Below, piece after piece: positions 7,360 through 14,754 of a stretch of DNA of 35,849 nucleotides; the stretch's first letter is position 1; each line of letters opens with the position of its first letter. A program made the position numbers and the translations under genes. The stretch is taken from contig JAUNEG010000022.1 of the NCBI GenBank assembly GCA_030525685.1, forward strand, positions 1 through 35,849, in the 5' to 3' direction. The notes under the pieces were generated by a model. It was not told where the DNA came from, ran no database searches, and was given only the letters and a program-made list of their open reading frames with translations. Source of the stretch: Atopobiaceae bacterium. Lineage in GTDB: Bacteria > Actinomycetota > Coriobacteriia > Coriobacteriales > Atopobiaceae.

Positions 7360-8103
7360 ATGCAGTGCGAACACGACATAAGCCAAGGCGAGGGACCTCT
7401 TCATGTTCGGCTCGCGAACATCATGCGCGAGCAGATATATATGCAGAATTGGCCCCCAGGAGCTCAGCTTCCTTCAGAGTACGAGACCATGACGGAATAC
7501 GGTGTAAGTCGAGGCACCGTAAAGAAGGCTATTCAGGCTCTTGTTGACGAAGGGCTAGTGGAGAAGAGGCAGGGTAAGGGTTCGTTTGTCTCCAACCCTC
7601 TGGGTGGTTTTTATTCGGGCAGCAGTTTGCTTTCTTTCGCCGAATCGTTTCGCATGCAAGGAATTGACTTCGAGACTACCGTTATCAGCGCCGAAATAAT
7701 CCAAGCGAACGAGGTCTGTGCGGCGAAGCTGCAAGTACCTCTCGGGACGTCTGTCTTTTTTCTGAGAAGGGTCCGTTCCACCGACTCCGGGCCGTTGATA
7801 TACATGGAGAGCCGGCTTAACTTAATGAGCTGTCCGGGCTTGGAGAACTACGACTACACGAAGACAAATCTCTTCAATGCCGTCGAGGAGTGCTCCGGAC
7901 GTAAAATTGGTTATGCGAAGGCCAGGTACGGAGCTCGGCTTGCGGGCATGCAAAGAAGCAGGTACTTGGAGTGTGACGATAAGGCCCCTGTGCTCAATAT
8001 CGATCAAGTTATCTATCTTGACGATAATCGGACCGCCGAATGGGGAAACATGTGGCTGCCTGCAAACAGATACGTCCTGGTCTCCGTGCTTCAAAGAATG
8101 TGA
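7360..8103 (+). CDS. GntR-family transcriptional regulator with UTRA ligand domain
   Basis: A 247-residue regulator of the HutC/GntR branch. The N-terminal winged helix-turn-helix spans about 14-78 and contains LPSEYETMTEYGVSRGTVKKAIQALVDEGLVEKRQGKGSFV, reported here only in outline: the recognition helix is SRGTVKKAIQAL and the wing ends KGSFV. The C-terminal UTRA fold (about 95-245) binds small ligands, usually phosphorylated sugars, in this branch. It sits directly ahead of the mannose-family PTS operon with its own terminator between, so it is the natural candidate to control that operon and the divergent epimerase. Effector and sign of control are unknown. Confidence 0.9.
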   Translation: MQCEHDISQGEGPLHVRLANIMREQIYMQNWPPGAQLPSEYETMTEYGVSRGTVKKAIQALVDEGLVEKRQGKGSFVSNPLGGFYSGSSLLSFAESFRMQGIDFETTVISAEIIQANEVCAAKLQVPLGTSVFFLRRVRSTDSGPLIYMESRLNLMSCPGLENYDYTKTNLFNAVEECSGRKIGYAKARYGARLAGMQRSRYLECDDKAPVLNIDQVIYLDDNRTAEWGNMWLPANRYVLVSVLQRM

Positions 8104-8130
8104 CGTAGACAGTCATTTTGTATTGGGACA

Positions 8131-8162
8131 CGGGGCACACGCGAACGTGTGCCCCGCTTTTT
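8131..8162 (+). terminator. Intrinsic terminator of the GntR gene
   Basis: A perfect 11-bp stem (CGGGGCACACG at 8131-8141, CGTGTGCCCCG at 8146-8156), loop CGAA, then CTTTTT. It separates the regulator transcript from the PTS operon. Confidence 0.92.
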
Positions 8163-8240
8163 ATTGAATACCGCTTGCGGATAAATGCATGCCGTTCAAC
8201 TGAGTGCGGGTGCGCAACAGACTAGTTCTCTTCGTATCTC

Positions 8241-8307
8241 GATAACATGTACACGAAATCAAATATAAGCAAGAACACGAAATCGTATACATGTAAGAGG
8301 AGGAGCG
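8241..8307 (+). promoter_or_regulatory. PTS operon leader with paired candidate operators
   Basis: Two palindromic cores, ACATGTAC-type at 8245-8252 and TACATGTA at 8288-8295, each lie next to the decamer ACACGAAATC (8251-8260 and 8275-8284, 24 bp apart). TATAAG at 8264-8269 between them could be a -10. AGAGGAGGAG before the IIA start is a strong ribosome site. The arrangement suggests a GntR-type repressor bound on both sides of the promoter; the binding protein is inferred from proximity. Confidence 0.5.
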
Positions 8308-8736
8308 ATGATTGGTGTCGTAGTGGCTACGCACGGGGACATGGCTGACGGAATAAAGAGCGCGGCCATCCTTCTGACTGGCCAGCATGACTGTTTTGCG
8401 ACGGTCGGTCTCAGGGAGGGGGTCTCCCCGGACGCCTATCTTGCTCAGATCAAGGACGCCATTGATTCGGTCGATCAGGGCGACGGTGTTCTGGCGTTCG
8501 TGGATCTCTTTGGAGGGACGCCTTCGAATTCTGTTTGCCGGTTGCTGGGAAATGATTCCGTGCATGCGATTGCAGGCGTCAATCTCCCCATGCTGCTGGA
8601 GGCCCTCATGAGTCGAGACGTCTCGTCGATAGACGAGCTTGCTCGAACAGTTTGTGAGGTGGGTGCTCAAGGAATCGTTGACTTACGAAGGAGGCTAGAA
8701 GAGACAGGCTGTGAAGACGACGAAGAAGAGTTCTGA
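8308..8736 (+). CDS. PTS mannose-family enzyme IIA
   Basis: A 142-residue cytoplasmic IIA of the mannose/sorbose class. It begins MIGVVVATHGDMADG, where H9 is the phosphorylated histidine that receives phosphate from HPr, and has the family FVDLFGGTPSNS loop near residue 70. A very strong ribosome site precedes the ATG. Its stop codon overlaps the IIB start (TGATG). First gene of a IIA-IIB-IIC-IID operon that continues into metabolic enzymes, so it belongs to one dedicated sugar transporter. Confidence 0.94.
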   Translation: MIGVVVATHGDMADGIKSAAILLTGQHDCFATVGLREGVSPDAYLAQIKDAIDSVDQGDGVLAFVDLFGGTPSNSVCRLLGNDSVHAIAGVNLPMLLEALMSRDVSSIDELARTVCEVGAQGIVDLRRRLEETGCEDDEEEF

Positions 8737-9248
8737 TGGAGAGGAGTGATGAAGTGGAAGCTAAGGGTCTTGAAAACATTGTGTTGACGCGTGTTGACGA
8801 CCGTCTCGTTCACGGTCAGGTGATGACCTCTTGGCAGAAGGCGACTGACGCAAACAAGGTGATGGTTGTTGACGATGAGGTTGCCAACAACAACCTTATG
8901 AAGACTGTTCTCAAAGGTGTTGTCCCCAGCCAGGTCAAGCTCGGAGTGTTTACGGTACAGAAAGCGGTCGATCGTCTGCTGAAGGGCTTCAAGCCTTCCG
9001 ACAAGGTCATTCTCCTTGTAAAGAGCCCGGTTACCGTGTGGCAGATGTTCCAGGCGGGCATTGAATTTCCGTCTCTCAATATTGGAGGCATGGGGATTTC
9101 CGCGGGACGGAAGACCTTTTATCAGAACATCGCTTGCTCCGACGAGGAGATTGAGGCGATGCGAGGGCTCATCAAGGGCGGATGCAAGGTATCCATCCAG
9201 ATTGTCGCTGACGACCCCAAGAAGGATGTCGCTGACATTCTCAAGTAA
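8736..9248 (+). CDS. PTS mannose-family enzyme IIB
   Basis: A IIB of the mannose/sorbose class, 170 residues from the ATG that overlaps the IIA stop. The motif NIVLTRVDDRLVHGQV carries the phosphorylated His, which takes phosphate from IIA and hands it to the sugar at the membrane. The N-terminus is about ten residues longer than usual; a GTG at 8754, preceded by GAGAGGAG, would give the typical length and may be the true start. The NIGGMGISAGRK segment is also typical of the family. Confidence 0.93.
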   Translation: MERSDEVEAKGLENIVLTRVDDRLVHGQVMTSWQKATDANKVMVVDDEVANNNLMKTVLKGVVPSQVKLGVFTVQKAVDRLLKGFKPSDKVILLVKSPVTVWQMFQAGIEFPSLNIGGMGISAGRKTFYQNIACSDEEIEAMRGLIKGGCKVSIQIVADDPKKDVADILK

Positions 9249-9286
9249 CACTGCAACGCAAGCTACTATTGGGAGAGAGAGCACTC

Positions 9287-10135
9287 ATGCAAATCAGTCT
9301 TATTCAAGCATTGCTCATAGGTGTTGTCTATTACATGGGCTTCGTCGGGACCCCGTGGCTCATTGGTGTTCTCGGTAGCCTTTCCTGCATCCAGAAGCCC
9401 CTGGTTGCCGGCGTTCTCGTGGGCGTGATTCTTGGTGACCCTGTTCAGGGATGCATCATCGGCGCCGCGGTCCAAATGCCTTTCATTGCCTACATCTTTG
9501 CGGGCGGTGCCCAGCCCAACGATCCCGGCCTTGCTGGTACCTTGGGCGTCGCACTTGCGCTGGCGGCAAATCTCGATCCTGAGGCGGCTGTTGCCATCTC
9601 GGTCCCCATTGCTCTTATCGGCACCATTATTAACGTCATTCGCATGACCCTGGATGTCTCCTTCGTTCACATGATTGATGCGGCCTGTGAGAAGGGTGAC
9701 ATGAAGCGTGCCATCTTCCTGCACATCGTTCCCCCTCAGGTACTGTGCTTCGTCCTCTGTGTGGTGCCCGTTACCCTGGGATGCTATTACGGAGTCGATG
9801 CGGTCAACGGCATTATTACTGCCATGCAGGGCCGTCCGCTCTACACCCTTGAGGTCATTGGTGGCCTTCTTCCCGCCCTCGGTATCGCTATGAACCTTCG
9901 TACCCTTGACCGGCCCGGAACGCTCATCTGGTTTGTCTTTGGCTTCATCATTAGCGCGTACCTTGGTCTCGGCGCTATGCCCGTCGCCATCATTGGCTTC
10001 GTTATTGCCTTCTTCTATGTTGCGCTTGAGATGAGGGCTGAGAGCGGTGACGCTCCTGCTGCAAGGGCGCTGGTAGAGACTTCCTCTTCAACCTCTGCGG
10101 TCGCATCTGAAGATTCCGATGACGATTTTGAGTAG
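9287..10135 (+). CDS. PTS mannose-family enzyme IIC
   Basis: A 282-residue integral membrane protein with about seven to eight hydrophobic spans and the family motif GVILGDPVQGCIIGAAVQMPFI near residues 45-66. IIC forms the sugar channel together with IID. The ATG at 9287 has GGGAGAGAGA upstream; the open frame extends to a TTG at 9269 that looks less likely. The C-terminal tail (last 30 residues) is polar and acidic, rich in Ser and Asp. Confidence 0.93.
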   Translation: MQISLIQALLIGVVYYMGFVGTPWLIGVLGSLSCIQKPLVAGVLVGVILGDPVQGCIIGAAVQMPFIAYIFAGGAQPNDPGLAGTLGVALALAANLDPEAAVAISVPIALIGTIINVIRMTLDVSFVHMIDAACEKGDMKRAIFLHIVPPQVLCFVLCVVPVTLGCYYGVDAVNGIITAMQGRPLYTLEVIGGLLPALGIAMNLRTLDRPGTLIWFVFGFIISAYLGLGAMPVAIIGFVIAFFYVALEMRAESGDAPAARALVETSSSTSAVASEDSDDDFE

Positions 10136-10146
10136 GAGATACGGTA

Positions 10147-11019
10147 ATGGCAAAGCTTACTGCAGACAAGATTCAGTCCGAGACCAACGTTGCCGAGCGT
10201 CGTCTTGACAAGAAGGATATTACCAAGGCCTGGTTCAAGTGGATCTGCCTTTCAAACACGAACTACAACTACGAGCGCCTGATGGCTTCCGCTCTGCTCG
10301 TCTCTTTCTCCCACATCCCTGAGAAGCTGTATCCGGGGGACAAGGAGAAGAAGATTGAGTTCATGAAGCGCCAGATGGAGTTCTACAATACGGAGCCTCA
10401 CTTTGGCAGCATCATTAACGGGCTTGCCCTCTCCATGGAGGAGGAGATGGCGAACAACCCCTCCGTTACTCCCCAGGCGATCACTGCAGTTAAGACCGGT
10501 CTCATGGGACCGTTTGCGGGCATTGGTGACACGCTGTGGCAGGGCACCCTCACCCCGATTCTCCTTGCCGTGGCCATGCCCCTCGCCTCGCAGGGCAATC
10601 TCCTGGGTCCCGTGCTCTACTGCGTGCTCATGTACGCAATTATGCTTCTGATCTCTCACTTCATGTTCTTTACCGGCTATTCCTCCGGCAAGGAGGGCAT
10701 CGAGAACATGATGGCGTCCGGCTCGATCAAGAGGCTGATTGCCACCGCGTCTACCATGGGCGCCATTGTGCTTGGGTGTCTCGCTAACTCCTACGTCACG
10801 TGCACATCCTACCTGCAGATTCCGGTCGGCGATGGCTTTATCGACCTTCAGTCGACGCTCGACTCGATCCTCGTGGGCGGAGTTCCTCTGGCGGTCACCC
10901 TTCTCGCTTGGTACCTCATGAAGAAGAAGAGCGTGAATTCTACCGTCGTGCTTCTCGTTCTCGTGGTCATCGGGGTCGTCCTTGGCGCCACAGGCCTCTT
11001 TGGGGGCACGGCGGCATAA
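10147..11019 (+). CDS. PTS mannose-family enzyme IID
   Basis: A 290-residue IID. The cytoplasmic N-terminal part has NYERLMASALL and FFNTEPHFG-like features (FYNTEPHFGSIINGLALSME), followed by the diagnostic KTGLMGPFAGIGDTLWQGT segment and hydrophobic spans toward the C-terminus. It completes a four-subunit transporter encoded in the order A-B-C-D, starting 11 bp after IIC with AGGAGA as ribosome site. Together the subunits import and phosphorylate one sugar, whose identity is not readable from the sequence. Confidence 0.94.
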   Translation: MAKLTADKIQSETNVAERRLDKKDITKAWFKWICLSNTNYNYERLMASALLVSFSHIPEKLYPGDKEKKIEFMKRQMEFYNTEPHFGSIINGLALSMEEEMANNPSVTPQAITAVKTGLMGPFAGIGDTLWQGTLTPILLAVAMPLASQGNLLGPVLYCVLMYAIMLLISHFMFFTGYSSGKEGIENMMASGSIKRLIATASTMGAIVLGCLANSYVTCTSYLQIPVGDGFIDLQSTLDSILVGGVPLAVTLLAWYLMKKKSVNSTVVLLVLVVIGVVLGATGLFGGTAA

Positions 11020-11088
11020 AAACCGACGGTGTGTTTTGTCCGTCACGTGGTGGAAAAGCCGACTGGCCTGTAATGATTGGAAATCAAA

Positions 11089-11814
11089 GTGGATAAAGTT
11101 GAGCTCAGGCGTCCATTCTTTGTAATTAACCCCAAGTCGTATCTATATGGAGAGCAGATTCGCATGCTGGCCAAGAAGGCCGACGAACTTTGCGGTCGTT
11201 ACGGGCTTCAGTCGCTCTTTACGGCACAGCTCATCGATCTTCCGTGGGTCATCGAGAACTGCCCTCATCTCATCCCCTGTGCGCAGTTCATGGAGAGTCT
11301 TAAGCCTGGTCGCGGGATGGGTCACGTTCTGCCGGAAGCGCTGGCGGAGGCGGGCGTGAAGGCGACCTTCCTCAATCACGCCGAGAACCCCATGACAGTG
11401 CATGAGCTTGCTGCAACGATTTCTCGAGCCAATGAGCTGGGTATTCTGACCTGTGTGTGCGCTGATTCGGTCGAGGAGGCGCGTGCCATCGCCGAGCTCC
11501 ATCCCGACATCATCACCTGTGAGCTGACCAGCCTCATTGGGACCGGCAAGGTTGCTGGCGAGGACTATATGCGCGCAAGCACCGATGCGGTCAAAGAGAT
11601 TTCCCCCCACACGATGGTCCTCCAGGCAGCCGGCATCCACAACGGAAGTAACGTCTATGACGCGATCATGTACGGAGCCGACGCAACAGGGGGTACCTCT
11701 GGCATCGTTAGCCCCAAGGGCGCCGAGACTACGCTGCAGGACATGTTCGATGTTCTCGATGAGATGTTTGCCGCCTTGGACAGGGCACGCACCGAAATTG
11801 AGAAGGGGGAGTAG
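11089..11814 (+). CDS. Triosephosphate isomerase paralogue (catabolic sugar-phosphate isomerase)
   Basis: A TIM-barrel protein of the TpiA family, 241 residues from the GTG at 11089 (GGAAA at 11079-11083); a TTG at 11077 is an alternative. The catalytic set is conserved but the surroundings differ from housekeeping TpiA: INPKSYL keeps the Asn and Lys (N14, K16), FLNHAENP keeps the electrophilic His, CELTSLIGTGK keeps the Glu and the IGTGK flexible-loop end, and GADATGGTSGI replaces the usual phosphate loop. Paralogues of this kind work on other short sugar phosphates, for example erythrulose 1-phosphate in tetritol pathways. Here it lies between PTS IID and the aldolase, so I infer a step on the imported sugar or its cleavage product. 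Confidence 0.78.
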   Translation: MDKVELRRPFFVINPKSYLYGEQIRMLAKKADELCGRYGLQSLFTAQLIDLPWVIENCPHLIPCAQFMESLKPGRGMGHVLPEALAEAGVKATFLNHAENPMTVHELAATISRANELGILTCVCADSVEEARAIAELHPDIITCELTSLIGTGKVAGEDYMRASTDAVKEISPHTMVLQAAGIHNGSNVYDAIMYGADATGGTSGIVSPKGAETTLQDMFDVLDEMFAALDRARTEIEKGE

Positions 11815-11816
11815 GG

Positions 11817-12338
11817 ATGCCCGTTTACAAGGACACCGTATCTTGCCAGACCGAGGCTGGCAAACCAACCTATGTCGACATTACTAAAGAAGTCGCCGCA
11901 GTGGTTGAGGCCTCGGGTATCGCGGAGGGGGTGGTAAGCGTCATCTCTTGCCACACCACCTGCTCGGTATTCTCGGAAGAGTTCGACCACGATTTCACTC
12001 CGGCCGGAGATACGTATCTTCAGGCAGACCTCTCTGACTGCCTAAATACCGTTATCCCCGAACAGAAGGACTGGAGCACCTATCGATACCCGGGACTTGC
12101 CCATTTTAGGGAGGTGGAGTCGTGGCCAGACGCCTCGTCCTACCTGCCTGGAGGAGATCGTCGCATGCTGTGGAACGGGGATGCGCATCTCAGGGCGACC
12201 GTGGTCGGAGGGTCGTGCCTCTTTGAGGTCGAGGGTGGAAAGCTTCAGATGAATGGCCTTGCGAGCATCTTCCTTGTTGACTGGGACAGAACTCGTGAGC
12301 GCACCAGAAGGGCTCGAGTAATCGTAATGGGCGAGTAG
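11817..12338 (+). CDS. YjbQ-family (UPF0047) protein
   Basis: A 173-residue protein of the YjbQ family: SCHTTCSVFSEEFD carries the conserved His-Thr-Thr, NGDAHLRATVVG is the signature metal/phosphate segment, and IFLVDWDRTRER matches the family C-terminus. Some members show weak thiamine-phosphate synthase activity, and databases use that name, but the physiological role is unsettled. The start at 11817 lies two bases after the preceding stop, with AAGGGGGAG upstream. Being embedded in a sugar operon between an isomerase and an aldolase suggests a metabolic role here that differs from thiamine synthesis. Confidence 0.85.
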   Translation: MPVYKDTVSCQTEAGKPTYVDITKEVAAVVEASGIAEGVVSVISCHTTCSVFSEEFDHDFTPAGDTYLQADLSDCLNTVIPEQKDWSTYRYPGLAHFREVESWPDASSYLPGGDRRMLWNGDAHLRATVVGGSCLFEVEGGKLQMNGLASIFLVDWDRTRERTRRARVIVMGE

Positions 12339-12354
12339 CTTAGAGAGGGAATAC

Positions 12355-13242
12355 ATGCTGATCAACCTTCGTGATATCTGCTCGATTGCAGAGCAGGGCA
12401 ACATGGCGATCGCCTCAATCAACACTCCAAGCCTTGAGGCGGTTCGTGCGGCTCTTGATGCTGCTGAGGAGACGGGATACCCGGTGATCATCTCTCATGC
12501 GGAGGGTCACGATCCCTTTGCGCCCCTTGATTACATGGGACCGACTATGGTCGCCCTTGCCGAGCGCTCAAGCGCCCTGGTTTGCGTGCACCTTGACCAT
12601 TGCGAGCACCTTTCCTACATGAGGCGTGCCCTGGAGATGGGCTTTACCGGGGCAATGTATGATGGCTCCTTCCTGCCTTACGAGGAGAACGTCGACAATT
12701 CGCTGCGTGCTTCTGAGATGTGCAGTGGATTTGATTGTGGATTGGAGTGCGAGCTTGGCAGCATGGGCAGTCGTGAGGCCGGGTCTCGTGACGAGGGAGG
12801 AACCGCTGAAGAGTCATGCGCGGTCTATACCGATCCTGACCAGGCGGCGGAATTCATGAGTCAAACCAACCTCGATGTCCTCGCCTGCTCTTTTGGGACG
12901 GTGCACGGCATCTACAAGGGCGAGCCGCACCTTAGCTTTGACACCCTTGCCGGGATTCGCGAGAAAGTTAACGTGCCGCTTGTGATGCACGGCGGGTCAG
13001 GCGTTTCAAATGAGGACTACGTTAAGGTCATCAACGCCGGCATTCGTAAGATCAACTACTACACGTATGGCGTTAAGTATGCCGGCGAGGCGGTAGGCAA
13101 GCTCATTGCGGATCGACGGGCCGTCAAGTCCGATGCAGTTGTTTACTGGCACGACATCACAACTGCTGCCTACGAAGTTCTCTTCTCGACCTTCTGTGAC
13201 GTCATCAAGGTCTTCTCGAACGGCGCGGATCCTATGAAGTAG
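12355..13242 (+). CDS. Class II (zinc) ketose-bisphosphate aldolase, GatY/Fba-like
   Basis: A 295-residue class II aldolase. Likely catalytic and zinc-binding residues are visible: VHLDH at 78-82 (D81 catalytic, H82 zinc), GLECELG at 129-135, GTVHG with H184, and VMHGGSG with H212 and the phosphate-binding Gly-Ser. The NYYTYG segment (about 234-239) replaces the usual NINTE-like phosphate motif, which hints at an unusual substrate. The enzyme cleaves a ketose mono- or bisphosphate into DHAP and an aldehyde. It is the last gene of the PTS operon and probably makes the committed cleavage. No dedicated kinase is present, so a PTS-made monophosphate could be cleaved directly. Confidence 0.9.
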   Translation: MLINLRDICSIAEQGNMAIASINTPSLEAVRAALDAAEETGYPVIISHAEGHDPFAPLDYMGPTMVALAERSSALVCVHLDHCEHLSYMRRALEMGFTGAMYDGSFLPYEENVDNSLRASEMCSGFDCGLECELGSMGSREAGSRDEGGTAEESCAVYTDPDQAAEFMSQTNLDVLACSFGTVHGIYKGEPHLSFDTLAGIREKVNVPLVMHGGSGVSNEDYVKVINAGIRKINYYTYGVKYAGEAVGKLIADRRAVKSDAVVYWHDITTAAYEVLFSTFCDVIKVFSNGADPMK

Positions 13243-13263
13243 CGATATCACCTTGCTCTGTAA

Positions 13264-13299
13264 TGCCCCAGGAGCCTTCGACTAGAGGCTCCTGGGGCA
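13264..13299 (+). other. Perfect stem-loop after the aldolase gene
   Basis: A 13-bp stem (TGCCCCAGGAGCC at 13264-13276 with 13287-13299) and a 10-nt loop, 21 bp after the stop. There is no T-run on either strand, so it may protect the mRNA 3' end or act as a weak or factor-assisted terminator. Confidence 0.6.
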
Positions 13300-13348
13300 A
13301 GCCTGAGCTATTCCTGTGGTACCGGGCCGCTGCGCGCGAAATTCGACC

Positions 13349-13378
13349 TTGCGTCTTGATGCGGTATGACCCTATACT
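13349..13378 (+). promoter_or_regulatory. Promoter for tRNA-Pro/tRNA-Gly
   Basis: TTGCGT (13349-13354) and TATACT (13373-13378) are separated by 18 bp, and the tRNA starts 13 bp after the -10 box. Confidence 0.65.
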
Positions 13379-13391
13379 CATGCCCTGCGAC

Positions 13392-13468
13392 CGGGGCGTG
13401 GCGCAGCTTGGTAGCGCATCTGCTTTGGGAGCAGAGGGTCGCTGGTTCGAATCCAGTCGCCCCGACCA
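13392..13468 (+). tRNA. tRNA-Pro (TGG)
   Basis: A 77-nt tRNA: acceptor CGGGGCG (13392-13398) pairs with CGCCCCG (13458-13464), CCA is encoded at 13466-13468, the anticodon stem is TCTGC/GCAGA and the loop TTTGGGA gives TGG. It lies at the right edge of the lower-GC island. Confidence 0.95.
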
Positions 13469-13474
13469 ACGCAC

Positions 13475-13548
<74 letters not shown>

Positions 13549-13558
13549 GAGAGAGCGA

Positions 13559-13584
13559 GGCCCGGGCAGCTGCCCGGGCCTTTT
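13559..13584 (+). terminator. Intrinsic terminator of the tRNA-Pro/Gly unit
   Basis: A palindrome of 22 bp (GGCCCGGGCA, then GC, then TGCCCGGGCC) is followed by TTTT at 13581-13584. Confidence 0.85.
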
Positions 13585-13664
13585 CTGTGCGCAGCACCGC
13601 GGCGCCCTGCGGCCCGCCAGGCGTAGAATGGCAGGGCACGCACCCCCGAATGGAAGGGCATACG

Positions 13665-14594
13665 ATGGCGCACGCTCCCTTGGGCCGCACGCTGCTTGTC
13701 GCCAACCCCGCCGCCCACAGCGGCCGCGGGGCGCAGGGCGCCGAGTTCGCCCGTCGCTTCCTCGAGAGCTACTCCTCGGCGACCGATGGCTACGAGGTGC
13801 GCCTCACCACCCGCCCCGGCGAGGCCACGGCGTTCGCCGCCCGCGCGGTGGGCTTTGACACGCTTGTCGTCCTCGGCGGCGACGGCGTGATCCATGAGGC
13901 GGTTTGCGGCCTGATGTCGCTTCCGCGCGAGGCTCGTCCGCGCCTCGCGGTCGTGCCCCTCGGCTCCGGCAACGACTACGCGCGCACGCTCGGCATGGCG
14001 AGAAACGACGTCGAGGCCGCGCTTGCGCAGCTGGTCCGCGGCACGGCCCGCCGTGTCGACGTGGGGCGCGTGAACGGGACCTACTTCGCACAGACCCTCT
14101 CCTTCGGGCTCGATGCCGCCATCGCGCTCGACACCACCGCCCGCCGCGCGGCGGACACCTCCCTAGAGGGCGAGGCGCTCTTCGTGACCTCCGGCCTCAG
14201 GCTCCTCTCGTGCGCCAAGGACGGCTTTGCCTGCACGGCGCGCTTCGACGGGGGAGAGCCGCGAGAGCTTGCCCCGCTCATCTTTGCCTTCCAGATCGGC
14301 CCGAGCTACGGCGGCGGGTTTCTCGTCTGCCCCGGGGCCGACCCCGCCGACGGCCTCATCGACGTGTGCCTCAATGTGTGCCGGCCCGCCCTGCCGCGCC
14401 TGCTCGCCCTCTTCGGCCTGGCGCGCAGCGGCCGCCACGTCCGCTCGGGCGCCATCGAGACGCTGCGCCTGCGCCATGCCGAGCTCGAGTTTGCCGCCGC
14501 GCCTCCCTGCCAGGTCGACGGGGAGCCGCTCGAAGGGACGTCGTTCGTCATCGACGTCGTCCCGGGCGCGCTCGACGTGGTCTTCCCCGGCTAG
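13665..14594 (+). CDS. Diacylglycerol kinase-family lipid kinase (YegS/BmrU-like)
   Basis: A 309-residue protein. The N-terminal catalytic domain has LLVANPAAHSGRG (10-22), VVLGGDGVIHEAV with the GGDG nucleotide-binding motif at 71-74, and PLGSGNDYARTL, all diagnostic of the DAGK catalytic family. The C-terminal beta-rich domain ends with CQVDGEPLEG. Members phosphorylate diacylglycerol or related lipids at the membrane. The start is set by ATG at 13665 with GGAAGG eight bases upstream; an ATG at 13650 in the same frame is possible. The frame is open far upstream only because it reads through the two tRNA genes. Confidence 0.88.
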   Translation: MAHAPLGRTLLVANPAAHSGRGAQGAEFARRFLESYSSATDGYEVRLTTRPGEATAFAARAVGFDTLVVLGGDGVIHEAVCGLMSLPREARPRLAVVPLGSGNDYARTLGMARNDVEAALAQLVRGTARRVDVGRVNGTYFAQTLSFGLDAAIALDTTARRAADTSLEGEALFVTSGLRLLSCAKDGFACTARFDGGEPRELAPLIFAFQIGPSYGGGFLVCPGADPADGLIDVCLNVCRPALPRLLALFGLARSGRHVRSGAIETLRLRHAELEFAAAPPCQVDGEPLEGTSFVIDVVPGALDVVFPG

Positions 14595-14670
14595 TTCCGA
14601 GGCCTGTGCCTGCCTGTGTGTACGGGAGATTACGCGCGAGGTTCGATGCCGTTACGCTTCCGGGCGAGCT

Positions 14671-14700
14671 TTGCATGACGGGGCGCGTCAAACGTATCCT
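14671..14700 (+). promoter_or_regulatory. Candidate promoter of gdhA
   Basis: TTGCAT (14671-14676) and TATCCT (14695-14700) with an 18-bp spacer, 55 bp ahead of the gdhA start. Confidence 0.5.
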
Positions 14701-14754
14701 CTCATGCGGAATTTCGGTCGTCGCGGCCGCGGCCGCCCGTGAAGGGAGAAACCC

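Noticed and set aside
13264..13299. Intrinsic terminator of the PTS operon
   Set aside because: The stem is strong, but neither strand has a T-run after it, so I list it only as a stem-loop.
6119..13468. Integrative element using the tRNA-Pro gene as attachment site
   Set aside because: No integrase gene and no repeated tRNA 3' end at the left edge were found; the island could have arrived by other means.
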